NCBI GenBank assembly: GCA_025936595.1
Contig: JAICTB010000115.1
Coordinates: 1-7,131, forward strand
Length of the DNA: 7,131 nt
Source of the DNA: Thermoleophilia bacterium
GTDB taxonomy: Bacteria; Actinomycetota; Thermoleophilia; Gaiellales; Gaiellaceae
Direction of reading: 5' to 3'
This document shows, piece by piece, positions 1 through 6,713 of this stretch; positions within the stretch are counted from its first letter, which is position 1; the number at the start of each line of letters is the position of its first letter. Made by a program: the position numbers and the translations under genes. The notes below the pieces were generated by a model. The model had not been told where the DNA came from and made no database searches. It worked only from the letters and a program-made list of their open reading frames with translations.

Positions 1-1145
1 AGGAGCTGCCGTTCTACACGAACTGGTCGTACGCGCATCCGCGCGCGATCGAGCTGGCGCACGAGGTTGCGCAGCTCGCACCTGGCGACCTGAACCGCGT
101 CTTCTTCGTCTCCGGCGGCTCCGAGGCGGTCGAGTCGGCGTGGAAGCTCGCGCGCTCGTACCACGCCGCGCGCGGCGAGCGTCGCTGGAAGGTGATCTCG
201 CGCCGCACCGCCTACCACGGCACGACCATGGGCGCGCTCTCGATCAACGGCATCCCGGGGTTGAAGAACGAGTACGAGCCGCTCGTCCCGGACACGGTGC
301 ACGTGCGCAACACGAACCGCTACCACCGCCCGCCGGACGAGACGGAGGAGCAGTTCACAGCGTTCCTGCTCGACGATCTCGAGCAGGCGATCCTGGGCAC
401 GGGCGCGGGGACCGTCGCGATGGTGATGATGGAGCCGGTGCAGAACTCCGGCGGCGCCTTCACGCCGCCCGCGGGCTACTTCCAGGGCGTGCGCGAGATC
501 TGCGACCGCTACGGGATCCTGCTCTGCGCGGACGAGGTGATCACCGGATTCGGCCGCGTCGGCGCGTGGTTCGCGTCCGATCTCTACGACATCCGCCCCG
601 ACCTGATCACCTCCGCGAAGGGTCTCTCGTCGGCGTATGCGTCGATCGGCGCGGTGATCGCGACCGACGGCGTCTTCGAGCCGTTCACGAGCGGCTCGAA
701 CATGTACACCCACGGCATCACCTTCGGCGGGCATCCGGTGATGTGTGCGATCGCGCTCGCGAACATCGAGATCATGAAGCGCGAGCGCGTGCTCGAGAAC
801 GTCCGCGAGCACGAAGCCGAGTTCCGCTCGAAGCTCGCGGGGCTGCTCGACCTCGACATGGTCGGCGACCTCCGTGGCTCCGGCTACTTCTACGCGCTCG
901 AGCTCGTCAAGGACAAGGAGACACGTGAGGGCTTCACGCACGAGGAGTGCGAGACGCTCCTACGCGGGTTCCTCTCGCCGCGACTCTTCGAGCGCGGGCT
1001 GATCTGCCGCGCGGACGATCGCGGCGACCCGGTGATCCAGATCTCGCCGCCGCTCATTGCGGGAACGGCGGAGATCGACGAGATGGTCGGCGTGCTCGGC
1101 GACGTGCTGTCCGAGGCGCAGAGCCGCGTCACCGCGACGCGGTGA
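1..1145 (+). CDS. Class III (omega) aminotransferase, PLP-dependent, 5'-partial
   Basis: Probable cytoplasmic PLP enzyme moving an amino group between an amine or omega-amino acid and a keto acid such as pyruvate. The reading frame is open from the window edge (first full codon at base 3) and shows 380 residues; class III enzymes usually have 430-460, so about 50-80 N-terminal residues are missing. Visible in order (numbered from base 3): the cofactor-phosphate motif SGGSEAVES at residue 37, YHGTT at 71, the cofactor-nitrogen motif DEVITGFGR with Asp177, and the Schiff-base lysine in TSAKGLSS (Lys206). Late in the protein, GLICR (Arg336) followed by ISPPLI matches the region that holds the substrate-carboxylate 'flipping' arginine in amine:pyruvate-type omega-transaminases. 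All key residues are intact. The stop overlaps the next gene's GTG start. The family call is secure; the substrate (beta-alanine, putrescine, taurine or another amine) is not determined. Confidence 0.9.
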   Translation, partial: ELPFYTNWSYAHPRAIELAHEVAQLAPGDLNRVFFVSGGSEAVESAWKLARSYHAARGERRWKVISRRTAYHGTTMGALSINGIPGLKNEYEPLVPDTVHVRNTNRYHRPPDETEEQFTAFLLDDLEQAILGTGAGTVAMVMMEPVQNSGGAFTPPAGYFQGVREICDRYGILLCADEVITGFGRVGAWFASDLYDIRPDLITSAKGLSSAYASIGAVIATDGVFEPFTSGSNMYTHGITFGGHPVMCAIALANIEIMKRERVLENVREHEAEFRSKLAGLLDLDMVGDLRGSGYFYALELVKDKETREGFTHEECETLLRGFLSPRLFERGLICRADDRGDPVIQISPPLIAGTAEIDEMVGVLGDVLSEAQSRVTATR

Positions 1146-2323
1146 GGATCCTCGTTGTCGGGACGGGCGGCGTCGGCGGTGCCGTCGCCGCCATCGCCGC
1201 GCGCCGTGACTTCTTCGAGCGGATCGTCTTCGCCGACCTCGACGCCGCGCGCGCCGACGCCGTCTGCGCGCGCGACGAGCGTTTCGGATCGGCGCAGCTC
1301 GATGCGTCCAACGCGGCCGCGATCGCGGGGCTCGCGCGCACCGAGCGCATCGACGCGATCCTGAACGCAACCGATCCGCGCTTCAACCCGCCGATCTTCC
1401 AGGCGGCGTTCGACGCCGGCTGCACGTACCTCGACATGGCGATGACGCTGTCGTCGCCGGGCGGCGACAAGCTCGGCGACGCCCAGTTCGCGCGCGAGGC
1501 GGAGTGGCGCGATCGCGGGCTGCTCGCGCTCGTCGGCATCGGCGTCGAGCCGGGTCTCTCGGACGTCTTCGCCCGCTATGCCGCAGACCATCTCTTCTCG
1601 GAGATCGACGAGGTCGGCGTGCGCGACGGCGCCGATCTCGTCGTCGACGGCTACGACTTCGCTCCCACCTTCTCGATCTGGACGACGATCGAGGAGTGCC
1701 TCAACCCGCCGGTGATCTGGGAGAAGGAGCGCGGCTGGTTCACGACGGAGCCGTTCTCGGAGCCGGAGCTGTTCACCTTCCCGGAGGGCATCGGCCCGAT
1801 CGAGTGCGTGAACGTCGAGCACGAGGAGGTGCTGCTCGTGCCGCGCTGGATCGACTGCAGGCGCGTCACCTTCAAGTACGGGTTGGGCGAGGAGTTCATC
1901 GACGTGCTGAAGACGCTGCACAAGCTCGGCCTCGACTCGACGGTGCCGGTGCGCGTGCGCGGCGTCGAGGTCGCCCCGCGTGACATGGTCGCCGCCGCGC
2001 TACCGGATCCCGCGACGCTCGGCGACCGCATGCGCGGTCGCACCTGCGCGGGCACGTTCGTGACCGGCACCGGCAAGGACGGCAAGCCGCGCGCGACCTA
2101 CCTCTACCACGTCGTCGACAACGAGGAGTCGATGCGCCGCGACGGAGCACAGGCGGTCGTCTGGCAGACGGCGCTCAACCCGGTCGTGGCGCTGGAGCTG
2201 CTCGCGAGCGCTGCGTGGAAGGGTGAAGGCGTGCTCGGGCCGGAGGCATTCGACGCGGTGCCGTTCCTCGACCTGCTCGCCGAGTACGGCGCGCCACACG
2301 GGGTAGAGGAGCACGCGGCGTGA
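1142..2323 (+). CDS. Saccharopine dehydrogenase-like NAD(P)-dependent oxidoreductase
   Basis: A 393-residue oxidoreductase of the saccharopine dehydrogenase / carboxynorspermidine synthase superfamily, whose members make or cleave a secondary amine between an amino acid or amine and a carbonyl compound. The N-terminal Rossmann fold begins at once: RILVVGTGGVGG gives the GxGxxG nucleotide motif at residues 7-12, and an acidic residue ends strand 2 (Asp32 in VFADLD), which tends to favour NAD over NADP. Family-like segments follow: LNATDPRFNPP around 74-84, GCTYLDMAM closing the nucleotide domain, and GIGVEPGLSD at 132-141 opening the C-terminal catalytic/dimer domain. GTG at 1142 is chosen because the Rossmann strand starts right there and the codon overlaps the upstream stop as GTGA; in-frame starts further upstream lie inside the aminotransferase. 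No clear Shine-Dalgarno is seen, which suits translational coupling. True saccharopine dehydrogenase, carboxy(nor)spermidine dehydrogenase and uncharacterised relatives all remain possible. Confidence 0.85.
   Translation: MRILVVGTGGVGGAVAAIAARRDFFERIVFADLDAARADAVCARDERFGSAQLDASNAAAIAGLARTERIDAILNATDPRFNPPIFQAAFDAGCTYLDMAMTLSSPGGDKLGDAQFAREAEWRDRGLLALVGIGVEPGLSDVFARYAADHLFSEIDEVGVRDGADLVVDGYDFAPTFSIWTTIEECLNPPVIWEKERGWFTTEPFSEPELFTFPEGIGPIECVNVEHEEVLLVPRWIDCRRVTFKYGLGEEFIDVLKTLHKLGLDSTVPVRVRGVEVAPRDMVAAALPDPATLGDRMRGRTCAGTFVTGTGKDGKPRATYLYHVVDNEESMRRDGAQAVVWQTALNPVVALELLASAAWKGEGVLGPEAFDAVPFLDLLAEYGAPHGVEEHAA
2305..2311 (+). promoter_or_regulatory. Shine-Dalgarno supporting the GTG start at 2320
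   Basis: AGAGGAG lies 8 bases before the GTG at 2320, inside the end of the dehydrogenase gene. It supports a GTG start overlapping the preceding stop codon. Confidence 0.6.
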
Positions 2324-3654
2324 ACGCGGAGGCGCTGTTCGAGCGCGAGCTGGAGCGGTTCGAGCGCGAGCATCCGCGCTCGCGCGAGCTCGCAGCGCGC
2401 GGCCGCAACTCGCTGCTCGCGGGCGTCCCGATGCACTGGATGGTGCGCTGGGCCGGCGGCTTCCCGGTCTTCGCCGCCGAGGCGGCGGGAGCGCACTTCA
2501 CGGACGTCGACGGCATCGACTACGTCGACTTCTGCCTCGGCGACACGGGCGCGATGACCGGCCACTCGCCTGAGCCGGTCGTGCGCGCGATCGCCGAGCA
2601 GGCGGCACGCGGGATCACGCTGATGCTGCCGAGCGAGGATGCGCTGTGGGTCGGCGAGGAGCTGACGCGCCGCTTCGGCGTGCCGCGTTGGCAGTTCGCG
2701 CTCACCGCGACGGATGCAAACCGGTTCGCGATCCGCCTCGCGCGGCTCGTAACGAGGCGGCCGAAGATCCTGGTGTTCAACTGGTGCTACCACGGCACGG
2801 TCGACGAGACGGTGGCGACGCTGCGAGACGGTGCGGTAGTCGAGCGCGAGGGGAACCTCGGGCCGCCGGTGCCGCTCGACGAGACGACGCGCGTCGTCGA
2901 GTGGAATGACGTCGACGCGCTCGAACACGAGCTCGCGCACGGTGACGTCGCGGTGGTGCTCGCGGAGCCGGCGCTGACGAACATCGGCATCGTGCATGCG
3001 GATCCCGGCTTCCACGACTCGCTTCGTGAGGCGACGCGCCGGCATGGCACGCTGCTCGCGATCGACGAGACGCACACGCTGTGCGCCGGCCCGGGAGGGT
3101 TCATCGCGGCGCACGGGCTCGAGCCGGACATCGTCACGCTGGGGAAGGCGATCGGCAGCGGCATCCCGTCGGCCGCGTACGGCTTCACCGAGGAGCTCGC
3201 GGAGCGGATCGAGGGCGCGATCGGGCCAGAGGAGTCGGACACGGGTGGCGTCGGCGGCACGCTCGCAGCGAACGTGCTGTCGCTGGCCGCCATGCGCGCG
3301 ACGCTCACGCACGTGCTCACGGATCGAGCGTTCGCAGGGATGATCACGTGCGCAGAGCGGTTCGAGCGCGGCGTCGCGGAGACGATCGAGTCGGCCGGCC
3401 TCGCGTGGCACGTGACGAGGCTCGGCTGCCGCGTCGAGTACCTGTTCAGGCCGGAGCGCCCGCGCACGGGCAGCGAAGCCGCGGCCGGCGGCAATCCTCT
3501 GCTCGATCGCCTGATCCATCTCTATGCGCTGAACCGCGGCATCCTGCTGACGCCGTTCCACAACATGGCGCTGATGTCGCCCGCAACGACCGACGAGGAC
3601 GTCGACCGCCATTCCGAGGTCTTCGCGGAAGCCGCACGCGAGCTGACGTCGTAG
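2320..3654 (+). CDS. Class III aminotransferase, glutamate-1-semialdehyde aminomutase-like subfamily
   Basis: A 444-residue PLP aminotransferase, full length for the class, with general layout like glutamate-1-semialdehyde aminomutase (HemL-like). After an N-terminal helix come FTDVDGIDYVDF (the usual substrate-entry strand), GHSPEPVVRAI, the cofactor region TATDANRFAIRLAR at 129-142, CYHGT at 156-160, LAEPALTNIGIV, the cofactor-Asp segment IDETHTLCAGPGG (Asp249), and the catalytic lysine in VTLGKAIGSGIPSAAYG (Lys276). Two places depart from the textbook pattern: the phosphate-binding SG(S/T)EA reads TATDA, and DEV is replaced by DETHT. Similar variants are, from memory, shared by a subfamily of uncharacterised relatives, so this is probably a distinct specificity rather than a dead enzyme. 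A dedicated heme-pathway role is unlikely given the neighbours. It begins with GTG overlapping the dehydrogenase stop (GTGA) and is the third gene of the coupled block. It is clearly different from the first aminotransferase, so not a tandem duplicate. Confidence 0.87.
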   Translation: MNAEALFERELERFEREHPRSRELAARGRNSLLAGVPMHWMVRWAGGFPVFAAEAAGAHFTDVDGIDYVDFCLGDTGAMTGHSPEPVVRAIAEQAARGITLMLPSEDALWVGEELTRRFGVPRWQFALTATDANRFAIRLARLVTRRPKILVFNWCYHGTVDETVATLRDGAVVEREGNLGPPVPLDETTRVVEWNDVDALEHELAHGDVAVVLAEPALTNIGIVHADPGFHDSLREATRRHGTLLAIDETHTLCAGPGGFIAAHGLEPDIVTLGKAIGSGIPSAAYGFTEELAERIEGAIGPEESDTGGVGGTLAANVLSLAAMRATLTHVLTDRAFAGMITCAERFERGVAETIESAGLAWHVTRLGCRVEYLFRPERPRTGSEAAAGGNPLLDRLIHLYALNRGILLTPFHNMALMSPATTDEDVDRHSEVFAEAARELTS

Positions 3655-3664
3655 CCTCCGGCAG

Positions 3665-5458
3665 ATGAACGGGCGTTCCGACGGCTTCCTCCCCATTCGC
3701 GACTACGCCGCGATCGGCGACGGTCGCACCGTCGCGCTCGTCGGCCTCGACGGTGCGGTCGACTGGCTCTGCCTTCCCGACATCGACTCGCCGAGCGTCT
3801 TCGGAGCGCTGCTCGATGACGAGCGCGGCGGGCGGTTCGTCCTCGCCCCCTCAGCCATGCATTCGAGCGTGCGCCGCTATCTCCCCGAGACGAACGTCCT
3901 CGAGACGACCCACACGACGGCGACCGGGACGGTTCGTGTCACCGATGCGTTGACGCTGCCGCACGGCGGGTTGACGCCGTACCGCGAGCTCGCGCGGCGC
4001 GTCGAGGGCGTGGACGGCAGCGTCGAGATGTCGTGGCGTGTCGAGCCGCGGTTCGCGTACGGCTCGAAGGCAGCGGTGTTCAGGCGGCACGGCGGCATTC
4101 CCGTCGCTGCCGACGGCCGCGTCGCGGTCGCGGTGTCCGCGTGGGACGCCGGCGACGTCGTGGCCGACGCCGGCGCGCTGGGCGCCAGCTTCACAACTTC
4201 CCCGGCGAGCAGCGCGGTTCTCGCGCTCAGCGTCGCCGATCAGGAGCCGCTCGTCTTTCCGCGCCGCGGGGACGTCGAACGTCGACTGGAGGGGACGATC
4301 GCGAGCTGGCGCGGGTGGGCGGCGGGACGCTCGTACGACGGCCCGTGGCGCGATGTCGTCCTGCGGAGCGCGCTCGCGCTGAAGCTGCTCGTCTTCGCGC
4401 CGTCGGGGGCGATCGCCGCGGCGGCCACCACCTCGCTGCCGGAGGAGATCGGCGGCGGGCGCAACTGGGACTACCGCTTCTCGTGGCCGCGCGACGCAGC
4501 GTTCACGCTCCAGGCCTTCCTCTCGCTCGGGTGCGGGCAGGAGGCAAGCGCGTTCTTCTCGTGGCTCCTCCACGCCTCGCAGCTGACGCACCCGCGGCTC
4601 CAGGTGCTCTACCGGCTGAACGGCGGCGCCGATGCGGAAGAGCGCGAGCTGGCGCTGCGCGGGTACCGCGGGTCGGCCCCGGTTCGCGCCGGCAACGGCG
4701 CCGCGCATCAGCTGCAACTCGACGTCTACGGGGAAGTGCTGTCGGCCGCTGCCATGTACGCGAAGGTCAACGGCGGCCTCGATCGCGATCACGGCCGCCG
4801 CATCGCCGAGATCGCGGATCTCGTGTGCGACCTGTGGCGCGAGCCTGACGCGGGTATCTGGGAGGTGCGTTCGGAGCCCTCACACTTCGTGCAGTCGAAG
4901 ATGATGTGCGCAGTGGCACTCGATCGCGCCGTCGCACTCGCGGAGGCGGGCCACCTGCCGAGCCGCAGCGTCGGCCGCTGGCAGGAGGAACGGCGTGCCG
5001 TCCGCGCCTTCGTCGAGGCGAACGGCTTCTCAAAAACGAAGCAGAGCTACGTGCGCGCAGTCGGCGACGACGAGGTCGATGCGTCGCTCCTCCTCGCGGT
5101 GTCAGCGGGCTACGACGATCCCAAGGCGCCGCGGCTGACCGCCACGGTCGACGCCGTTCGGCGTGAGCTCGCGCGCGGGCCGCTCGTCCAGCGGTATGCG
5201 GGAGAGGACGGTCTCGAGGGCACGGACGGGGCGTTCGTGGCGTGTTCCTTCTGGCTCGTGGAGGCGCTCGCGCTGCAGGGGCGCGTCGACGAAGCTTCCG
5301 CCTTGATGGAGGAGCTGATCGCGCTTGGGAACGACGTCGGGCTGTACGCCGAGGAGATCGACGGCGCGAGCGGCGCGTTCCTCGGCAACCTCCCGCAGGG
5401 CCTCTCGCACCTGGCGCTGATCAATGCGGCGGTTGCGATCGAGGGGGCGGCGTCGTGA
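3665..5458 (+). CDS. Glycoside hydrolase family 15 protein (glucoamylase/trehalase-like)
   Basis: A 597-residue GH15 inverting alpha-glucosidase of the bacterial glucoamylase/trehalase type, acting on trehalose or on the non-reducing ends of short alpha-glucans. The N-terminus PIRDYAAIGDGRTVALVGLDGAVDWLCLPDIDSPSVFGALLD is split between two hallmarks: the IGDGRT turn and the DWLCLP strand of the trehalase-like beta-sandwich domain (about 1-230). The (alpha/alpha)6 catalytic barrel follows, with NWDYRFSWPRDA from residue 267, the general acid in GIWEVR (Glu400) and the HFVQSK segment (407-412), then the general-base region YAEEID (Glu563/Glu564) and GNLPQGLSH near the C-terminus. There is no signal peptide, so a cytoplasmic enzyme of storage-sugar turnover is likely. 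ATG lies 10 bases after the upstream stop with only a weak ribosome site, so it may be read through from the aminotransferase operon. It overlaps the next gene by GTGA. Residue 416, in MCAVALDRA, is Ala where many relatives have Trp. Confidence 0.93.
   Translation: MNGRSDGFLPIRDYAAIGDGRTVALVGLDGAVDWLCLPDIDSPSVFGALLDDERGGRFVLAPSAMHSSVRRYLPETNVLETTHTTATGTVRVTDALTLPHGGLTPYRELARRVEGVDGSVEMSWRVEPRFAYGSKAAVFRRHGGIPVAADGRVAVAVSAWDAGDVVADAGALGASFTTSPASSAVLALSVADQEPLVFPRRGDVERRLEGTIASWRGWAAGRSYDGPWRDVVLRSALALKLLVFAPSGAIAAAATTSLPEEIGGGRNWDYRFSWPRDAAFTLQAFLSLGCGQEASAFFSWLLHASQLTHPRLQVLYRLNGGADAEERELALRGYRGSAPVRAGNGAAHQLQLDVYGEVLSAAAMYAKVNGGLDRDHGRRIAEIADLVCDLWREPDAGIWEVRSEPSHFVQSKMMCAVALDRAVALAEAGHLPSRSVGRWQEERRAVRAFVEANGFSKTKQSYVRAVGDDEVDASLLLAVSAGYDDPKAPRLTATVDAVRRELARGPLVQRYAGEDGLEGTDGAFVACSFWLVEALALQGRVDEASALMEELIALGNDVGLYAEEIDGASGAFLGNLPQGLSHLALINAAVAIEGAAS
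5441..5447 (+). promoter_or_regulatory. Shine-Dalgarno-like site for the GTG start at 5455
   Basis: The purine run GAGGGGG sits 7 bases before GTG at 5455, within the last codons of the GH15 gene. It supports the overlapping GTG rather than a later start. Confidence 0.5.
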
Positions 5459-5934
5459 TCTGGGGCGCGCTCGTCGGCGGCCTCGTCGGAACGGTCGTGC
5501 TGACGACGGGGCTGCGCGCAGCGAGCGAGCTCGGCCTGACGAGGATGGACCTGCCGTTCCTGCTCGGAACGGCGGTCAGCGTGGATCGCGCGAGGGCCAA
5601 GCTGATCGGGTACGCGCTCCATTTCGTCTTCGGCCTCGTCTTCGCACTCGGCTACTGGGTCGTATTCGCGGCGACGGGTGTCAGCAACGCGTGGTTCGGC
5701 GCGCTGCTCGGGCTGCTGCACGCGCTCTTCGCGGGCACGGCGCTCGTCAGCGTGGTCCTGCCGGTCGTCCATCCCCGCATGGGCACGGGCTTCGACGCCG
5801 CGGGCGATGCCCCGCTCCTCGAGCCACCCGGGTTCATGCTGGTGAACTACGGCCGGCAGACGCAGCTCGCAATGATCGTGGCGCACATCGCGTACGGCGC
5901 GATCGTCGGCGGGTTCGCGTCGCTCGCGGCGTAG
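5455..5934 (+). CDS. Conserved 4-helix integral membrane protein, unknown function
   Basis: A 159-residue hydrophobic protein. Predicted helices lie at about 2-20, 50-73, 79-103 and 137-157. Polar stretches between them carry features that look conserved: LTRMDLPFLLGT (29-39) followed by DRARAKLIGYALHF, VVHPRMGTGF (104-113), and LEPPGFMLVNYGRQT (122-136). The RAKLIG segment placed just before helix 2 and the HPRM and EPPGF...NYG segments recall a family of small uncharacterised proteins in Actinobacteria and Chloroflexi; this is recollection, not a search result. Histidines occur in or beside helices (His56, His89, His106, His144). The GTG start overlaps the GH15 stop as GTGA and has a purine-rich site at proper spacing, so the two are co-translated, but no link between a cytoplasmic glucosidase and this protein can be deduced. 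It ends 5 bases before the stop of the convergent gene. No function is proposed. Confidence 0.8.
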   Translation: MIWGALVGGLVGTVVLTTGLRAASELGLTRMDLPFLLGTAVSVDRARAKLIGYALHFVFGLVFALGYWVVFAATGVSNAWFGALLGLLHALFAGTALVSVVLPVVHPRMGTGFDAAGDAPLLEPPGFMLVNYGRQTQLAMIVAHIAYGAIVGGFASLAA

Positions 5935-5943
5935 AAGCTCTAC
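5931..5943. repeat. Short inverted repeat spanning both convergent stop codons
   Basis: GTAGA-AGC-TCTAC is a perfect 5-base inverted repeat with a 3-base centre. The left arm holds the plus-strand TAG (5932-5934) and the right arm the minus-strand TAG (5942-5940). With a 5-pair stem and no T-run on either side it is too weak to call a rho-independent terminator. Confidence 0.4.
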
Positions 5944-6713
5944 CGAACGGTGAGGGTGCCCTTCATGCCGGCGTTGGCATGGCCGGGCACCGTGCACACG
6001 TACAGGTGCTTGCCGGCGGTGAGCTCGACGGTGAGCTCTGCGCGGCTGCCCGGAGACACCTGCGGCGTCGACTTGCCGTCGATCCAGAAGTTGTGCGCGA
6101 CCTTGCCGCGGTTGACGACGGTGAACGTCGTCGCTCCCTCGGGAACGCTCGACCTCGAGAGCTGGAACCTAAACTCGCTGGCCGTCACCCTGACGGCGTT
6201 CGTCGAAGCCTGCACGGCTGCAGCGGCCGGAGCTGCGTCCACGTAATTCGGCTTCCCGGTCATGGCCCACACGGCCACGACGTAGCCGACGGCGATCACA
6301 AGCGCGAGTCCCATCGTCGCCTGGAGCAGACGCGGCGTCCCCTGTCCGCGCCGCAGGCGACGCACCGCGATGCCGCCGAGGACGAGCGCGAGGACGAAGA
6401 GCACAGCGCCCCAGTCGGCGACGCCGAATCCGATCCGGAGCCACGACGGATCACTCAGCGCGTCGGGGAGGTCGTCCCAGCCCTGCTTGCGGTAGATCCA
6501 CTCCCCGCTCAACCGCATCAGGATCCAGCCCGGGAGTGCAACGAGGAGCAGCGAGAAGTAGCCGACGCGAAGCAGCCGGACCTGGCCTCTGGCGAGCGCG
6601 ATGCAGCTGGCGCTCGCGAGCAGCGCGCCGAACACGAGCGTCGCGCCGACGATGTGCAGCAAGAGCGGGAAGTCCTGCCCCGAGGCGCGAATTGCGGCAA
6701 CCATCTCAGGCAC
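5940..6713 (-). CDS. Membrane protein with four helices and C-terminal cupredoxin (blue-copper) domain
   Basis: A 257-residue two-part protein. Residues 1-151 form four predicted helices (about 16-39, 47-68, 93-117, 129-151); positive charges in the loops after helices 1 and 3 (ARGQVRLLR, RRLRRGQGTPR) place those inside, leaving both termini outside. An Ala/Pro-rich linker (about 157-170) leads to a cupredoxin domain (173-257) with a full type 1 copper ligand set: His207 in KVAHNF, then Cys240, His245 and Met250 in YVCTVPGHANAGMKG. The role expected is extracytoplasmic single-electron transfer or copper binding, tethered to the membrane. Helix 1 contains LLLHIVGA with His20, as in DUF2269/CopD-like proteins. 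GTG at 6713 overlaps the upstream stop by 8 bases; ATG at 6704, one base after that stop, would shorten the protein by three residues and is equally plausible. It is the second gene of a minus-strand block. The redox partner is unknown. Confidence 0.85.
   Translation of the reverse strand: MPEMVAAIRASGQDFPLLLHIVGATLVFGALLASASCIALARGQVRLLRVGYFSLLLVALPGWILMRLSGEWIYRKQGWDDLPDALSDPSWLRIGFGVADWGAVLFVLALVLGGIAVRRLRRGQGTPRLLQATMGLALVIAVGYVVAVWAMTGKPNYVDAAPAAAAVQASTNAVRVTASEFRFQLSRSSVPEGATTFTVVNRGKVAHNFWIDGKSTPQVSPGSRAELTVELTAGKHLYVCTVPGHANAGMKGTLTVR

Noticed and set aside
192..1145. A complete short aminotransferase starting at GTG 192
   Set aside because: The frame is open upstream to the window edge and codes for the essential SGGSEAVES cofactor motif before 192, so the gene is 5'-truncated by the window, not short.
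890..1921. A 343-residue minus-strand open frame opposite the aminotransferase/dehydrogenase junction
   Set aside because: Low-complexity Arg/Ala/Glu-rich translation with no recognisable motif, opposite two genuine genes.
1..3654. Tandem duplication of an aminotransferase gene
   Set aside because: The two proteins share only general class III features; their motifs (SGGSEAVES vs TATDANR, DEVITGFGR vs DETHTLCAGPGG) differ too much for a recent duplication.
3655..3664. Possible terminator or promoter between the second aminotransferase and the GH15 gene
   Set aside because: Only 10 bases, with no hairpin plus T-run and no recognisable -10/-35 pair.
2104..3696. A 530-residue open frame on the minus strand opposite the second aminotransferase
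   Set aside because: The protein is Arg/His/Asp-rich without any fold or motif and is a mirror of the strongly GC-biased plus-strand codons, which encode an intact aminotransferase with all motifs.
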